From Clostridia bacterium (GTDB lineage Bacteria > Bacillota > Clostridia > Oscillospirales > CAG-272), in NCBI GenBank assembly GCA_017457465.1, contig JAFTHJ010000253.1, positions 1-40,145 of the forward strand: DNA of 40,145 bases, written 5' to 3'. Every line of letters starts with the position of its first letter. Position 1 is the first letter of the stretch. The notes beneath the pieces were generated by a model that was not told where the DNA came from, did not search any database, and saw nothing but the letters and a program-made list of their open reading frames with translations. Positions 1-6,549 of this stretch are shown piece by piece. A program made the translations under genes and the position numbers.

Positions 1-342
1 CGCCGCAAAATCTCCAGTTACTCGCCTTCGGCGAGTTCATTCCTCAACCCGCAAAAGTTCGACTACGGGCTATCGCCCTGCGCTCAGGATGACACGCTGA
101 ATCAAATGAAGCGCGTCATGGTATGAAAAGGCTGACGGTGGAGAAGCGCACAAATTTGTAGGGCGGGGGTTTACTCCCGCCGAAAACAAAGACCTTTGGC
201 TACAACAGGGCGGCAGCAAGCCACCGCCCTGCAAAACATCGCGCATCCGCGACCAACGGTCGGACAATGCGCCAACCGAACCGAGGTCCTTGACTGTCGC
301 GTGTGCGGCGAGGCAGCCTGATCCGTTTTTGGCGAGAACGGC
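1..342. other. Intergenic region with GC-rich hairpins
   Basis: No credible gene is visible in this stretch. It holds several short perfect or near-perfect inverted repeats: around 24-36 (CGCC-TTC-GGCG), about 163-184 (GGCGGG paired with CCCGCC), 206-231 (CAGGGCGG paired with CCGCCCTG) and about 250-264 (CGACC paired with GGTCG). The blocks beginning TAGGGCGGGGG and CTCAGGATGAC resemble intergenic repeats I recall from clostridial chromosomes, which suggests host rather than phage DNA. That origin is an inference. Confidence 0.5.
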
Positions 343-371
343 TTGACTTCGGCATTTAAAAATGATATAAT
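343..371 (+). promoter_or_regulatory. Sigma-A-type promoter of the HAD gene
   Basis: TTGACT at 343-348 and TATAAT at 366-371 are separated by exactly 17 bases, close to the housekeeping consensus. Transcription would begin near 378, about 30 bases before the start codon at 409. The GAGGAG ribosome binding site lies at about 395-400. Confidence 0.75.
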
Positions 372-408
372 AAAATAGGTAATTTTGCGTGCGTGAGGAG
401 ATTTTATC

Positions 409-1020
409 ATGAAAAACATCGTGTTCGATTTCGGTCAGGTGTTGGTGCATTTTGAGCCCGCTTACATGGTCGGGCGATACGTTTCGGCCCCCGACGACGC
501 AAGACTGCTGGAAACGGTCGTGTTTGACCGTCTGTATTGGGATCGCCTGGATGCGGGTACGATGTCCGACGGCGAGCTGATCTCGGCGGTACGGGAGCGA
601 CTGCCCGAGCGCCTTTGGGATGTGGCAAGCAGGATCTATTACGAATGGATCTATAACATTCCCGAAACGGAGGGGATGCGCGAGCTGATCGCTGAGCTAA
701 AGGAAAACTATAACGTGGCGGTGCTTTTGCTGTCTAACATATCGCTGTATTTCGCAAGGCACGCACACGAGATCCCGATCCTGAAACAGATCGACAAATG
801 TATCTTTTCCTCGGTGTGCGGTATGGTCAAGCCCAACGCCGATATTTTTCGGCATCTGTGTATTTCGTGCGGTATTGATCCGCATGAAACGCTGTTCGTG
901 GATGACCGCGCGGAAAACATCGAGGGCGCGCGAAGCGTGGGGATCGATGGTTATTGCTTTGACGGAAACACGGCAAGGCTGCGCGCGTATTTGCGGGAAA
1001 GGCTTGAAAAAAGGGCGTGA
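409..1020 (+). CDS. HAD-superfamily (subfamily IA) phosphatase
   Basis: A 203-residue haloacid-dehalogenase-type hydrolase that probably removes phosphate from a small metabolite such as a sugar phosphate. All four HAD motifs are visible: FDFGQV near residues 5-10 with the nucleophile Asp6, LLSNIS (motif II Ser) near 110, VKPNADIF (motif III Lys) near 143, and FVDDRAENIEGA (motif IV Asp pair) near 168. The FD-x-G-x-V form of motif I is typical of the YihX-like branch. The length is normal for a protein with a small helical cap. It has its own promoter and a GAGGAG site, and lies on the opposite strand from the phage genes, so it is probably a chromosomal gene flanking the mobile DNA. The exact substrate cannot be told. 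Confidence 0.85.
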   Translation: MKNIVFDFGQVLVHFEPAYMVGRYVSAPDDARLLETVVFDRLYWDRLDAGTMSDGELISAVRERLPERLWDVASRIYYEWIYNIPETEGMRELIAELKENYNVAVLLLSNISLYFARHAHEIPILKQIDKCIFSSVCGMVKPNADIFRHLCISCGIDPHETLFVDDRAENIEGARSVGIDGYCFDGNTARLRAYLRERLEKRA

Positions 1021-1137
1021 TCGGCGGTCGTGCTTAAAAGAGAAAAAGTTTGATAAAAGTCGAAAATATAGGGAAAAGTCAAGGGGTTTCTGCAAAAAAG
1101 TTAAAAAAAGTGCAAAAATTTTTTCAATTCAGGGGTT

Positions 1138-2181
1138 TTAAGCGGTCAAAAGGCGGTCAATATGGGCTTGGAACAGGTCTGCGGAGGAATACCAATCAAA
1201 GATTTGCCTCGGGTAATTGTTTATCCATTTCTCCAATTTTCGTATCTCGGCAGGGGTAACAGGATCGAAATTACATCCTTTCGGGTAATGCCTGCGCACC
1301 ATCTTGTTTTGATTTTCGTTAGATCCTCGCTCCCAGGATGAGTACGGATGGCAGTAGTAAGTCTTTGTACGCGCTTTCTTGCCTCGCATACTCATCTCGA
1401 TACCTACAACGTCTGAAAACTCCGTGCCGTTATCTACCGTGATCGTTTGGAAAAGCACGCGGAAAAGAGCCGAGCCGTATTCTCTCTCTATACTGTTCAG
1501 CGCCTTTACCACACTATCTGCGGTCTTATCCTTCATTTTCCTTATTATCTCATATCGCGTAAGGCGCTCTGTTAAAACAAGCAGAGTGCCTTTCGTGCCT
1601 TTTGCGCCCTCTACGCAATCCATCTCCCAATGACCGAAAGAGATCCGGGCAGAGATCTCGGGCGGTCTTTTCTCGATGCTCGTGCCGCGCTGCGCCTTTT
1701 TCGCCTTTACTGTTCTATACTTAGTATCCCTCTTGTTTCTCTTTACGGGTAGGTTTTCATTTGTAATAGTGAGGAATACCCCTTGTTCTATGTATCTATA
1801 CAGAGTGGGCTTCGTTACGGTGGTAGCAAATTCAAGCCCCTTGCGCTTTATCTCACCGAGCACCGCGCCGGGAGAATATTTGTGCTCTCTAATCATATAC
1901 TCAATGTATTCCGCGTATGCCATATCGTTGCCGATCTTCAAGCCCGCGCCCTTTGCCCGCAAGAAGTCCTGCTTTTTCTTCTCCGAAATATCAGGGCTAT
2001 ACCTCATTTCTCTTGTATAGTCGCTATTCAGATGCTCGTACTGACCTCTTTTAAGCTCACGGTATATGGTAGAATAGTGAACGCCAAGCAGCTCCGCAAT
2101 CTTCTTTATCGGGATGCCGACCTTCCGCCACGCCGCAATATTAAGTCTGTCGCTCCAGGTAAGTGTTTTGTAATGCCTCAT
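1138..2181 (-). CDS. IS30-family transposase
   Basis: A 347-residue DDE transposase that appears intact. The N-terminus carries a helix-turn-helix (KKIAELLGVHYSTIYRELKRG, near residues 26-46) of the kind that binds the element ends. The catalytic core shows the first Asp in HWEMDCVEG (near 185), the second in ITVDNGTEF (near 247) and the Glu in SSWERGSNENQNK (near 285), the SxERGxNEN signature being characteristic of IS30. A good ribosome binding site (TAGGAGG) precedes the ATG, and a hairpin separates it from the upstream RHH gene. The stop codon at 1138 is close to the presumed left end. No frameshift or internal stop is visible, so the element could be active. Confidence 0.93.
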   Translation of the reverse strand: MRHYKTLTWSDRLNIAAWRKVGIPIKKIAELLGVHYSTIYRELKRGQYEHLNSDYTREMRYSPDISEKKKQDFLRAKGAGLKIGNDMAYAEYIEYMIREHKYSPGAVLGEIKRKGLEFATTVTKPTLYRYIEQGVFLTITNENLPVKRNKRDTKYRTVKAKKAQRGTSIEKRPPEISARISFGHWEMDCVEGAKGTKGTLLVLTERLTRYEIIRKMKDKTADSVVKALNSIEREYGSALFRVLFQTITVDNGTEFSDVVGIEMSMRGKKARTKTYYCHPYSSWERGSNENQNKMVRRHYPKGCNFDPVTPAEIRKLEKWINNYPRQIFDWYSSADLFQAHIDRLLTA

Positions 2182-2205
2182 AATATCATCCTCCTAAAAT
2201 ACAAG

Positions 2206-2237
2206 AGAGGGCTTACCCTATCAGAGTATAGCCCTCT
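2206..2237 (-). terminator. Hairpin terminator between RHH gene and transposase
   Basis: AGAGGGCT at 2206-2213 pairs with AGCCCTCT at 2230-2237, an 8-bp stem with a 16-base loop. On the minus strand it lies just after the RHH stop codon and is followed by a moderately T-rich run; on the plus strand it is followed by TTTT. It probably limits read-through from the RHH gene into the transposase. Confidence 0.6.
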
Positions 2238-2241
2238 TTTC

Positions 2242-2430
2242 TTAGTCTGCCAAAAAATTCTCTATTGCCTTCTTGATGATCTGCGCCTGCGGAATCCCCA
2301 GCTCAGCGCACTTTGCCTTGAAAGCTTCTCCCATCTCTTTAGGAACGGCGCATTTTACCTCCGCATAAGTCTTTTTGTTATATCGCGCCTTCACCGCAGA
2401 GGAGGTTTTAGTTTTTCTTTTGGTTTCCAT
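2242..2430 (-). CDS. Small ribbon-helix-helix DNA-binding protein
   Basis: A 62-residue protein. The N-terminus is basic (KRKTKT and following, likely disordered). The C-terminal 45 residues fit an Arc/CopG/RelB-type fold: a short strand (AEVKCAVP) followed by two helices (EMGEAFKAKCAELG, then PQAQIIKKAIENFLAD). Such proteins bind operators as dimers. The ATG at 2430 is chosen because GAGGGAG lies 7 bases before it; the ATG two codons upstream sits almost on top of that site. The promoter at 2457-2485 contains a perfect palindrome between -35 and -10, so autorepression is likely. No toxin gene follows, and a hairpin ends the unit, so it is either a solitary regulator or an antitoxin-like remnant. 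Confidence 0.75.
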   Translation of the reverse strand: METKRKTKTSSAVKARYNKKTYAEVKCAVPKEMGEAFKAKCAELGIPQAQIIKKAIENFLAD

Positions 2431-2456
2431 AGCCATACTCCCTCTCGTTTTTTCAC

Positions 2457-2485
2457 ATTATAACATACTACGCCAAGTATGTCAA
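2457..2485 (-). promoter_or_regulatory. RHH promoter with operator palindrome in the spacer
   Basis: On the minus strand TTGACA (2480-2485) and TATAAT (2457-2462) are both perfect consensus hexamers with a 17-base spacer. The spacer is almost wholly filled by the inverted repeat ACATACT-N6-AGTATGT (2463-2482). A dimeric repressor bound there would block RNA polymerase. The obvious candidate is the RHH protein encoded immediately downstream. Confidence 0.8.
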
Positions 2486-2528
2486 GGGGTTTCGGCAACA
2501 TTTTTTGCAGTTTTTTGCGCTTAAAATA

Positions 2529-2557
2529 TTGAATTATTTTAATAATTATGATATACT
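2529..2557 (+). promoter_or_regulatory. Promoter of the structured leader
   Basis: TTGAAT (2529-2534) and TATACT (2552-2557) are separated by 17 bases. Transcription would begin near 2564, the first base of a 14-bp closing stem, which supports the promoter and the RNA together. Confidence 0.65.
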
Positions 2558-2563
2558 ATTAGC

Positions 2564-2740
2564 ACCACACAAAATTTTATATTTTAGCGCTATTGGAAGT
2601 GCCTATATCTTTTTTACTCTCGGTAAAAATGTAGGCTCTCTTTTTCGCATTTCTGATAGTGCTGAAATTTTGTGTGGTAGCAAAACAGAGCTTGCGTTTT
2701 TCGGTGCGTGTAGCTTTGTGTTGCACGCACTTTTTATTTT
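2564..2740 (+). ncRNA. Structured leader RNA or small RNA, unknown class
   Basis: The predicted transcript starts at the first base of a perfect 14-bp closing stem (2564-2577 with 2665-2678). Inside it AGCGCTAT (about 2585-2592) pairs with ATAGTGCT (about 2656-2663), and GCCTAT pairs with GTAGGC around an inner hairpin TAC-TCTCG-GTA. A terminator hairpin follows at 2704-2740, immediately before the ribosome binding site of the next gene. Promoter, folded domain, terminator and ribosome binding site in that order is the layout of a riboswitch or attenuator, but a free-standing RNA of about 177 bases is equally possible. An alternative helix, 2682-2692 with 2712-2722 (11 positions, one mismatch), would use the terminator loop and could act as an antiterminator. 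I do not recognise a known family. Confidence 0.55.
2704..2740 (+). terminator. Intrinsic terminator ahead of 2753 gene
   Basis: GTGCGTG (2704-2710) pairs with CACGCAC (2724-2730), followed by TTTTTATTTT (2731-2740). This is a strong Rho-independent terminator placed 12 bases before the start codon of the downstream gene, so expression of that gene from the promoter at 2529 requires read-through. Confidence 0.8.
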
Positions 2741-2752
2741 GGAGAGTAGCCT

Positions 2753-3289
2753 ATGGATTACGCCGCTATAATATTTATTACCGGGCTTGTTGTAGCTGTT
2801 ATCACTTGGCGCTATATGGATAGAAAACTCGATCAAGAAACCGCGCAACTATCGAAGGCTCTTGACGAAGCCAGGCAAAATAACGCAGCCGCATACGCCG
2901 AGAGGCAAGAGGAAAAGGCATTGATGCTTAGAGAAGCATTAAAAAATGCCGTTGTATTTACTTATAACACAGACGGGCGCATACCTGGTCTATCGGTAGA
3001 AAAAGCGGTTGACCTTATATATGTTTACCGTTTTTCACTTGGAATATGCACTATTTCCGATATTGATATTGCAGGAATCCGCGATATTATTAAAAAGGCT
3101 CTTGCAGCAGAAAAAGACAAAGAGGCAATTTTCAACTACTTGGCTCAACACAATATAAGCTGGAACGCAGAATACTCTTACGAGCTTGTGTTTGGAGATT
3201 TTCTTCCTCTTACGAACAGAAAAGAGGAAACCGTTAAGGCGGTTATAGAGAAGGCTCGTGCCTCCCATCCTATACCGTTTTCAACATAA
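2753..3289 (+). CDS. Membrane-anchored protein of unknown function
   Basis: A 178-residue protein that I do not recognise. Residues 4-21 form one hydrophobic helix (AAIIFITGLVVAVITW) followed by a basic YMDRK, so the body should face the cytoplasm. Residues about 25-62 are charged and helical (Glu, Gln, Lys and Ala-rich), probably a coiled coil. The remaining 115 residues look like a mixed alpha/beta globular domain without catalytic motifs I can name. The ATG at 2753 follows GGAG by 8 bases. It is the only gene behind the structured leader at 2564-2740 and is transcribed away from the IS and towards the phage. Being next to a phage boundary and under leader control, it could be a cargo or defence gene; that is speculation. 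Confidence 0.7.
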   Translation: MDYAAIIFITGLVVAVITWRYMDRKLDQETAQLSKALDEARQNNAAAYAERQEEKALMLREALKNAVVFTYNTDGRIPGLSVEKAVDLIYVYRFSLGICTISDIDIAGIRDIIKKALAAEKDKEAIFNYLAQHNISWNAEYSYELVFGDFLPLTNRKEETVKAVIEKARASHPIPFST

Positions 3290-3690
3290 TTTTCTCTCTG
3301 AACGGACCAACCTTGCGCGCGGGCGCGTGCGGTCAGACCAACAAACAAATTTTATATTTGTATTTTATATTTAGTTTTGTTTTGTTTAGTTTTATTTGCA
3401 TAATTTTGCATAGCATTTGCATAGCATAAGCAGTGCATTTGGATTGCAATTCCTTTGCATTTGCATAGCATTTGCATAGCATTTGCATAAGCAAAAAGCC
3501 TTGATTTTCAAGGGGTTTTAGGGTGCAACCTATTTTCAGTAACAAATCACCAATTATTATTTTTGTGAGCAGGCGCAACGCAGAATTAAATATTAACAAC
3601 TATTAACAAAAAATGAATAAAAGTTCATAAATGTTTTTGATGCAAGTGCTTCACTTACCGATTTTTACCATTTTTGAGTTTTCAACAATG
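3290..3690. other. Non-coding junction between cargo gene and phage late operon
   Basis: No gene is supported here. At 3300-3342 a GC-rich inverted block (GCGCGC-GGG-CGCGTGC) lies between two copies of GACCAAC. After it comes a strongly A/T-rich run with the TTTGCAT repeats (3395-3488), then a small palindrome CCTTGA-TTT-TCAAGG at 3499-3513 which on the minus strand is followed by CTTTTTGC and may be a weak terminator. The late genes end just to the right. This is where a phage attachment site or replication origin would be expected, but no core site can be proven from one copy. Confidence 0.5.
3395..3488 (+). repeat. Phased TTTGCAT iteron-like repeats
   Basis: TTTGCAT occurs seven times: starting at 3395, 3405, 3416, 3454, 3460, 3471 and 3482. 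Within the clusters the unit is TTTGCATAGCA with an 11-base period, about one helical turn, so the same face of DNA is repeated. This suits cooperative binding by a replication initiator, an integrase arm-binding domain or a partition protein. The reading frame that crosses it on the minus strand is a by-product of the repeats. Confidence 0.65.
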
Positions 3691-3726
3691 AAAAAGGCAA
3701 GGATTTTTAACGATCCCTGCCTTTTT
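3691..3726 (-). terminator. Strong bidirectional terminator ending the late operon
   Basis: A 14-base arm (3691-3704, AAAAAGGCAAGGAT) pairs with 3713-3726 (ATCCCTGCCTTTTT) with one mismatch and an 8-base loop. It lies 4 bases past the stop of the last late gene and carries T runs on both strands, so it would stop transcription from either side. Confidence 0.9.
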
Positions 3727-3729
3727 ATA

Positions 3730-4704
3730 TTATGATAAGGAAGCTTTTTCCTCTGTTTCCTCCACTTCAGGAGGCGCTTTTTCAGGCTCTACAAGGGGCG
3801 TATCGTCCATATACTGAATAGCCTGCCGCATCAGATCTACCTGGTCGCTCATATAGTTTACGGTGTCAAAAACGATATTCTCATAGCCGAATTTATATCC
3901 GCCAAAGCCGTTCATTACTACCGCAAGAAGCTTGAGCATCACCGAGGCGAAGATTACCCAGGTAGGCTCAATAACTACATCGAGCACGATCATACTCATA
4001 ACGAGCGCTACAAGGAACGTTGTAACAAATTTCACACCAAAATTGAGATACTTCTTAGATTCAGGCTTCCAGCCGAGAGGAGAGCGCCTGTAAGAGCCTC
4101 TGCCTCGCTTCATTATCATTTCAGGTGTGAGCTTGATAGGCTTTACTGCGTTTGCCTTTTTAATGGCATCGCGCTGCGGCTTGGAAAGATCTGCCCGGGC
4201 ATCTACATCCTCCTCGCTCAGTGAGATATATTCCTTCAGATAATGCTCGTAGGATATACCTACAACGGCGAGAATTTCAAGACGGGAATTGCGCAGCTCC
4301 TCCTTTACAAAGTGCCGGCAAAATTCAGGCAAGCGAGCCTGCAATTTACGGTCCACAATGTTCTTTTTATAGGTTTCAAAGGTATTCAGCGCATCGGTAT
4401 ATAGTTTGCTCGCTAAGCCTGTTCTCATACCGCTATCAGAGCAGTTGATATACATAGAGTAGGAGCAGAAAAGGAGCAGGAAGAAATCAAGCCCCAGCGC
4501 CGCCATCTCCTCAAAGGAAGTAAGGCTTATATCGGTGGTAACGATAACTACCACTGCAAACATAAGGAATACACCTACAAAGATGCCTGCGTAATTAAGA
4601 AAGCCCTTTTTGAGCTTATTCTTTACCTGGTTTTCAGCAACAACGCTCTCCTCAAATTTAGATATTGCGGGCTGAGGAGAGATGCCCGAAGAAATCTTTT
4701 CCAT
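3730..4704 (-). CDS. Multi-pass membrane protein, last gene of the late operon
   Basis: A 324-residue protein of no recognised family. Two hydrophobic helices lie near residues 37-58 (GIFVGVFLMFAVVVIV) and 70-86 (GLDFFLLLFCSYSMYI), and a second pair near 225-270, with a polar central region between them rich in Arg, Lys and Glu. This could place a cytoplasmic domain of about 130 residues between two membrane hairpins. The C-terminus is acidic. A GGGAGG ribosome binding site precedes the ATG by about 9 bases. It is the final gene before a strong terminator and follows two other membrane or secreted proteins, the position where many phages keep lysis or superinfection-exclusion genes. Neither role is shown by the sequence. 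Confidence 0.7.
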   Translation of the reverse strand: MEKISSGISPQPAISKFEESVVAENQVKNKLKKGFLNYAGIFVGVFLMFAVVVIVTTDISLTSFEEMAALGLDFFLLLFCSYSMYINCSDSGMRTGLASKLYTDALNTFETYKKNIVDRKLQARLPEFCRHFVKEELRNSRLEILAVVGISYEHYLKEYISLSEEDVDARADLSKPQRDAIKKANAVKPIKLTPEMIMKRGRGSYRRSPLGWKPESKKYLNFGVKFVTTFLVALVMSMIVLDVVIEPTWVIFASVMLKLLAVVMNGFGGYKFGYENIVFDTVNYMSDQVDLMRQAIQYMDDTPLVEPEKAPPEVEETEEKASLS

Positions 4705-4719
4705 AACGCTTTACCTCCC

Positions 4720-5079
4720 TTATGGCTTCATACTTATTGTTTTACCGATCTTATAAAGAATAGCGCCTATACAGTTCGCTATAAGCCCCACGAAGCACAC
4801 TATAAGCATCTCGTTTATAATGTTGCTTAGGGCAAAGAGAAAGACGAACAGAACGAGCCATACTACCCATACCGCAGGCGAGCGAAAATACGCCTTGATA
4901 TATTTAAGGAACGGCAGGCAGGAGATAAACGCGAATAGCAGAAAGATGCCCGAGAAGGTTGCCTCGGAGGATCTGTCTATCCATACAGGAAATTGCGTAA
5001 GAGTAGCCGTCAAGGGCGCTCCAACGTCAATTACTATGGCAATAGTCTTGAGGATATTGCCCTTAGTGGTGTTTTTCAT
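4720..5079 (-). CDS. Small four-helix membrane protein, holin-like by position
   Basis: A 119-residue, mostly hydrophobic protein with four candidate membrane helices, near residues 9-28, 42-61, 69-88 (VWVVWLVLFVFLFALS) and 91-111. The N-terminus (MKNTTKGN) and C-terminus (YKIGKTISMKP) are basic. Its size and position near the end of the late operon fit a holin, which would make the timed membrane lesion at lysis. However, four helices are more than usual and no muralytic enzyme is next to it, so the label rests on context. The start has GGAGG about 8 bases upstream, and the ATG is only a few bases after the stop of the preceding gene, suggesting coupled expression. Confidence 0.65.
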   Translation of the reverse strand: MKNTTKGNILKTIAIVIDVGAPLTATLTQFPVWIDRSSEATFSGIFLLFAFISCLPFLKYIKAYFRSPAVWVVWLVLFVFLFALSNIINEMLIVCFVGLIANCIGAILYKIGKTISMKP

Positions 5080-5082
5080 AAA

Positions 5083-5778
5083 TTACACCTCCGTATCTTC
5101 GGGCTTATCCTCTGCGCTTTCTGTAACCTCGCCCGTGCCGATAGCAGCGCGGACCGCTTTTACAACGGAAGCAAGCTCGCCGTCATTCTCAAGCGCCTTC
5201 AGGCAGTTCGCGTATTTGATATTCACGAGATCCTTTACGCCCTGGGGCAAATTCTTGTTGTTGACGTACACGGTGGAAAGAATATCGAGCACGGTAGCAA
5301 CCTGGGCGGCAAGAGCGCCGATAACCTTGTTTCTGTCAAGCTCGGTAGCTCCGTACTTCTCGTAGGCTTCTTTTAGCCGCACGTATTCTGCCGCCTGCGC
5401 GTTGTAAGAATCAATCAAGTTATTTATTACTTTCACAACGCTATCCTGGTTAGTGAGGTTTAGTCCGGTTTCCTCTTTGATCTTATTGAGGGTGGCGTTG
5501 ATCTCTTTCGTGCCCTTGCCGTTTCTAAGCTTCATATAGAGCGCGATAATGATGAGCGCAACATCACCGATAAGAGTGAGCACTTCACCTTTGTATTGGT
5601 TTACAAACTCCCATAGGCGCGTAAACACGGTGTGGGTTTCTGCATCATCCGTTACGGTGTCGGTGGCAGCGGGCGGCGCTCCGGGTGCAACATCCTCAGC
5701 CTCAGCCGCAAAGCACGGCACAGAGAGGCAAAGGAGAAGCGCCATAATGATACAAAGAACAGTAAAAATCTTTTTCAT
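5083..5778 (-). CDS. Exported protein with signal peptide and one further membrane helix
   Basis: A 231-residue protein. Residues 1-24 are a classic signal peptide (basic MKK, a leucine-rich core, cleavage after VPCFA). A Pro/Ala/Thr/Asp-rich linker follows, then a hydrophobic helix near residues 66-83 (TLIGDVALIIIALYMKL), then about 140 residues of charged, largely helical sequence with an acidic tail (TESAEDKPEDTEV). The mature protein should therefore be inserted in or tethered to the membrane. No cell-wall hydrolase motif is seen. Together with the next two genes it forms a membrane cassette after the fibre genes, so a role in lysis or in altering the infected cell envelope is plausible but unproven. 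GGAG precedes the ATG at a normal distance. Confidence 0.7.
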   Translation of the reverse strand: MKKIFTVLCIIMALLLCLSVPCFAAEAEDVAPGAPPAATDTVTDDAETHTVFTRLWEFVNQYKGEVLTLIGDVALIIIALYMKLRNGKGTKEINATLNKIKEETGLNLTNQDSVVKVINNLIDSYNAQAAEYVRLKEAYEKYGATELDRNKVIGALAAQVATVLDILSTVYVNNKNLPQGVKDLVNIKYANCLKALENDGELASVVKAVRAAIGTGEVTESAEDKPEDTEV

Positions 5779-5790
5779 AGTTCCTTCTCC

Positions 5791-6246
5791 TTATGTAAAA
5801 TCGTAGGCTTCCATAATTTCATCAAGGCGCTTTTTGATAGCCGCAAGCTCGCCCTTGATAGTGGCGTTTTCCTCGCGGATCTCCTGATTTTCAATCCTCA
5901 AATCGACTATGGTTTGCGGCAAATTCAGATCGTTAGGGCAAACGAGGATGCCGCCATCTTTCAGCGCTTCCGCTTTCAATTCCTCGCACGTCCATCTCTT
6001 AGGGGGCGTAGTTCCATCCAGGATAGCAACCGTTATTTTAACCTCTCCGCGCAGCTTGTTGGCAGGCGCGGCGCACGTACCTTCAGAGAGCTTGCGGTAG
6101 AGCGAATCGCCCGAGGTTTCAATAATAGCGGTGGCATCCGATGGAGCGCCCGAGAAGGTGATATAAAGCTCGTCATATACGATCTCGGGCTGCCTGGTAA
6201 GGATAACGGCACTGCCGTTTCCGAGAAGCTTGTACTCCATCTTCAT
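5791..6246 (-). CDS. Probable baseplate or fibre-associated protein
   Basis: A 151-residue protein of unknown family. Residues 1-105 look like beta-rich sequence with alternating polar and hydrophobic residues (for example EIVYDELYITFSG and EVKITVAILDG). Residues 110-145 are a strong coiled coil (LRIENQEIREENATIKGELAAIKKRL). A beta domain followed by a trimer-forming coil is common in phage baseplate-upper and fibre adaptor proteins. It follows the XkdX-like gene directly, within the cluster of fibre-associated genes and the DGR. The ATG at 6246 follows GGAG by about 8 bases. The assignment is from shape and context only. Confidence 0.6.
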   Translation of the reverse strand: MKMEYKLLGNGSAVILTRQPEIVYDELYITFSGAPSDATAIIETSGDSLYRKLSEGTCAAPANKLRGEVKITVAILDGTTPPKRWTCEELKAEALKDGGILVCPNDLNLPQTIVDLRIENQEIREENATIKGELAAIKKRLDEIMEAYDFT

Positions 6247-6257
6247 AGCCTCACTCC

Positions 6258-6386
6258 TTACGAATACTTGATGCCCGTAATTTCAAGAAATTCCGCAGCA
6301 GTGATCTTGCGCTTCTTAACGGCGTTTCTCACCATATCGAGCGTCCAAAAACCCTGCTCGTAATACTTTTTGATCTTATCAAACAT
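6258..6386 (-). CDS. XkdX-family small phage protein
   Basis: A 42-residue protein starting MFDKIKKYYEQGFWT and ending EFLEITGIKYS. This matches the pattern I know for the XkdX family of PBSX-type phages (a Y-Y/D-x-G-L/F-W core, then V-x-N-A-V-x-K-x-x-I-T, then E-F/Y-x-E-I-T-G). The family is always tiny, sits just after tail fibre genes and before lysis genes, and has no established function. Its start overlaps the stop of the preceding 54-residue gene by 8 bases, so translation is probably coupled; the ribosome binding site GGAGGGCGGAG lies within that gene. Its presence in a genome that otherwise looks podovirus-like is mildly unusual. Confidence 0.85.
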   Translation of the reverse strand: MFDKIKKYYEQGFWTLDMVRNAVKKRKITAAEFLEITGIKYS

Positions 6387-6543
6387 TTTCTCCGCCCTCC
6401 GTCATTTCTTCGTTTTCAGGCTCAGGGATTTCAACATCACACATCATAGCAAGGTAGTCAGTGTGTGCCTTGTTCTTCGCGGATTCTGCTCTGAGGTTGT
6501 CAAGCTCGCGGCGCTCCGCAGGCGTTAAATTGCTTTTTGCCAT
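6379..6543 (-). CDS. Small acidic protein of unknown function
   Basis: A 54-residue protein beginning MAKSNLTPAERRELDNLRAES and ending in an acidic, Glu-rich tail. The first half looks like a single amphipathic helix. Small proteins of this type often stand between fibre and XkdX genes in Firmicute phages; no function is known to me. It is preceded by GGAGG (about 6 bases from the ATG), lies 6 bases after the stop of the reverse transcriptase, and overlaps the XkdX-like gene by 8 bases. Confidence 0.7.
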   Translation of the reverse strand: MAKSNLTPAERRELDNLRAESAKNKAHTDYLAMMCDVEIPEPENEEMTEGGENV

Positions 6544-6549
6544 TTTTCT

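Larger units (their letters stand above)
1090..2510 (-). mobile_element. Possible limits of an IS30-family element including an RHH gene
   Basis: The transposase at 1138-2181 shows that an IS30-type element is present; its ends are uncertain. The best inverted pair I find is CTGCAAAAAAGTT at 1090-1102 and its near-complement at 2497-2510, with TTT just outside each side. That would give an element of about 1.42 kb carrying both the transposase and the small RHH gene. IS30 elements are usually 1.0-1.25 kb, so the RHH gene may instead be a neighbour. The ends are A/T-rich, so the match could be chance. Confidence 0.35.

Noticed and set aside
409..628. Minus-strand frame inside the HAD gene
   Set aside because: Arginine and proline-rich shadow of the real gene, no start signals.
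2564..2740. Retron-type msr-msd RNA (long closing stem next to a gene)
   Set aside because: No reverse transcriptase follows; the only one in the window belongs to the DGR 4-5 kb away on the other strand. The terminator before the ribosome binding site fits an attenuator better.
3395..3488. Possible CRISPR array
   Set aside because: Repeats are only 7-11 bases with an 11-base period and no unique spacers; iteron-like instead.
3333..3599. Minus-strand frame of 88 residues with repeated CYAN/CK phrases
   Set aside because: Produced by the TTTGCAT repeats; low-complexity, no ribosome binding site, lies beyond the terminator.
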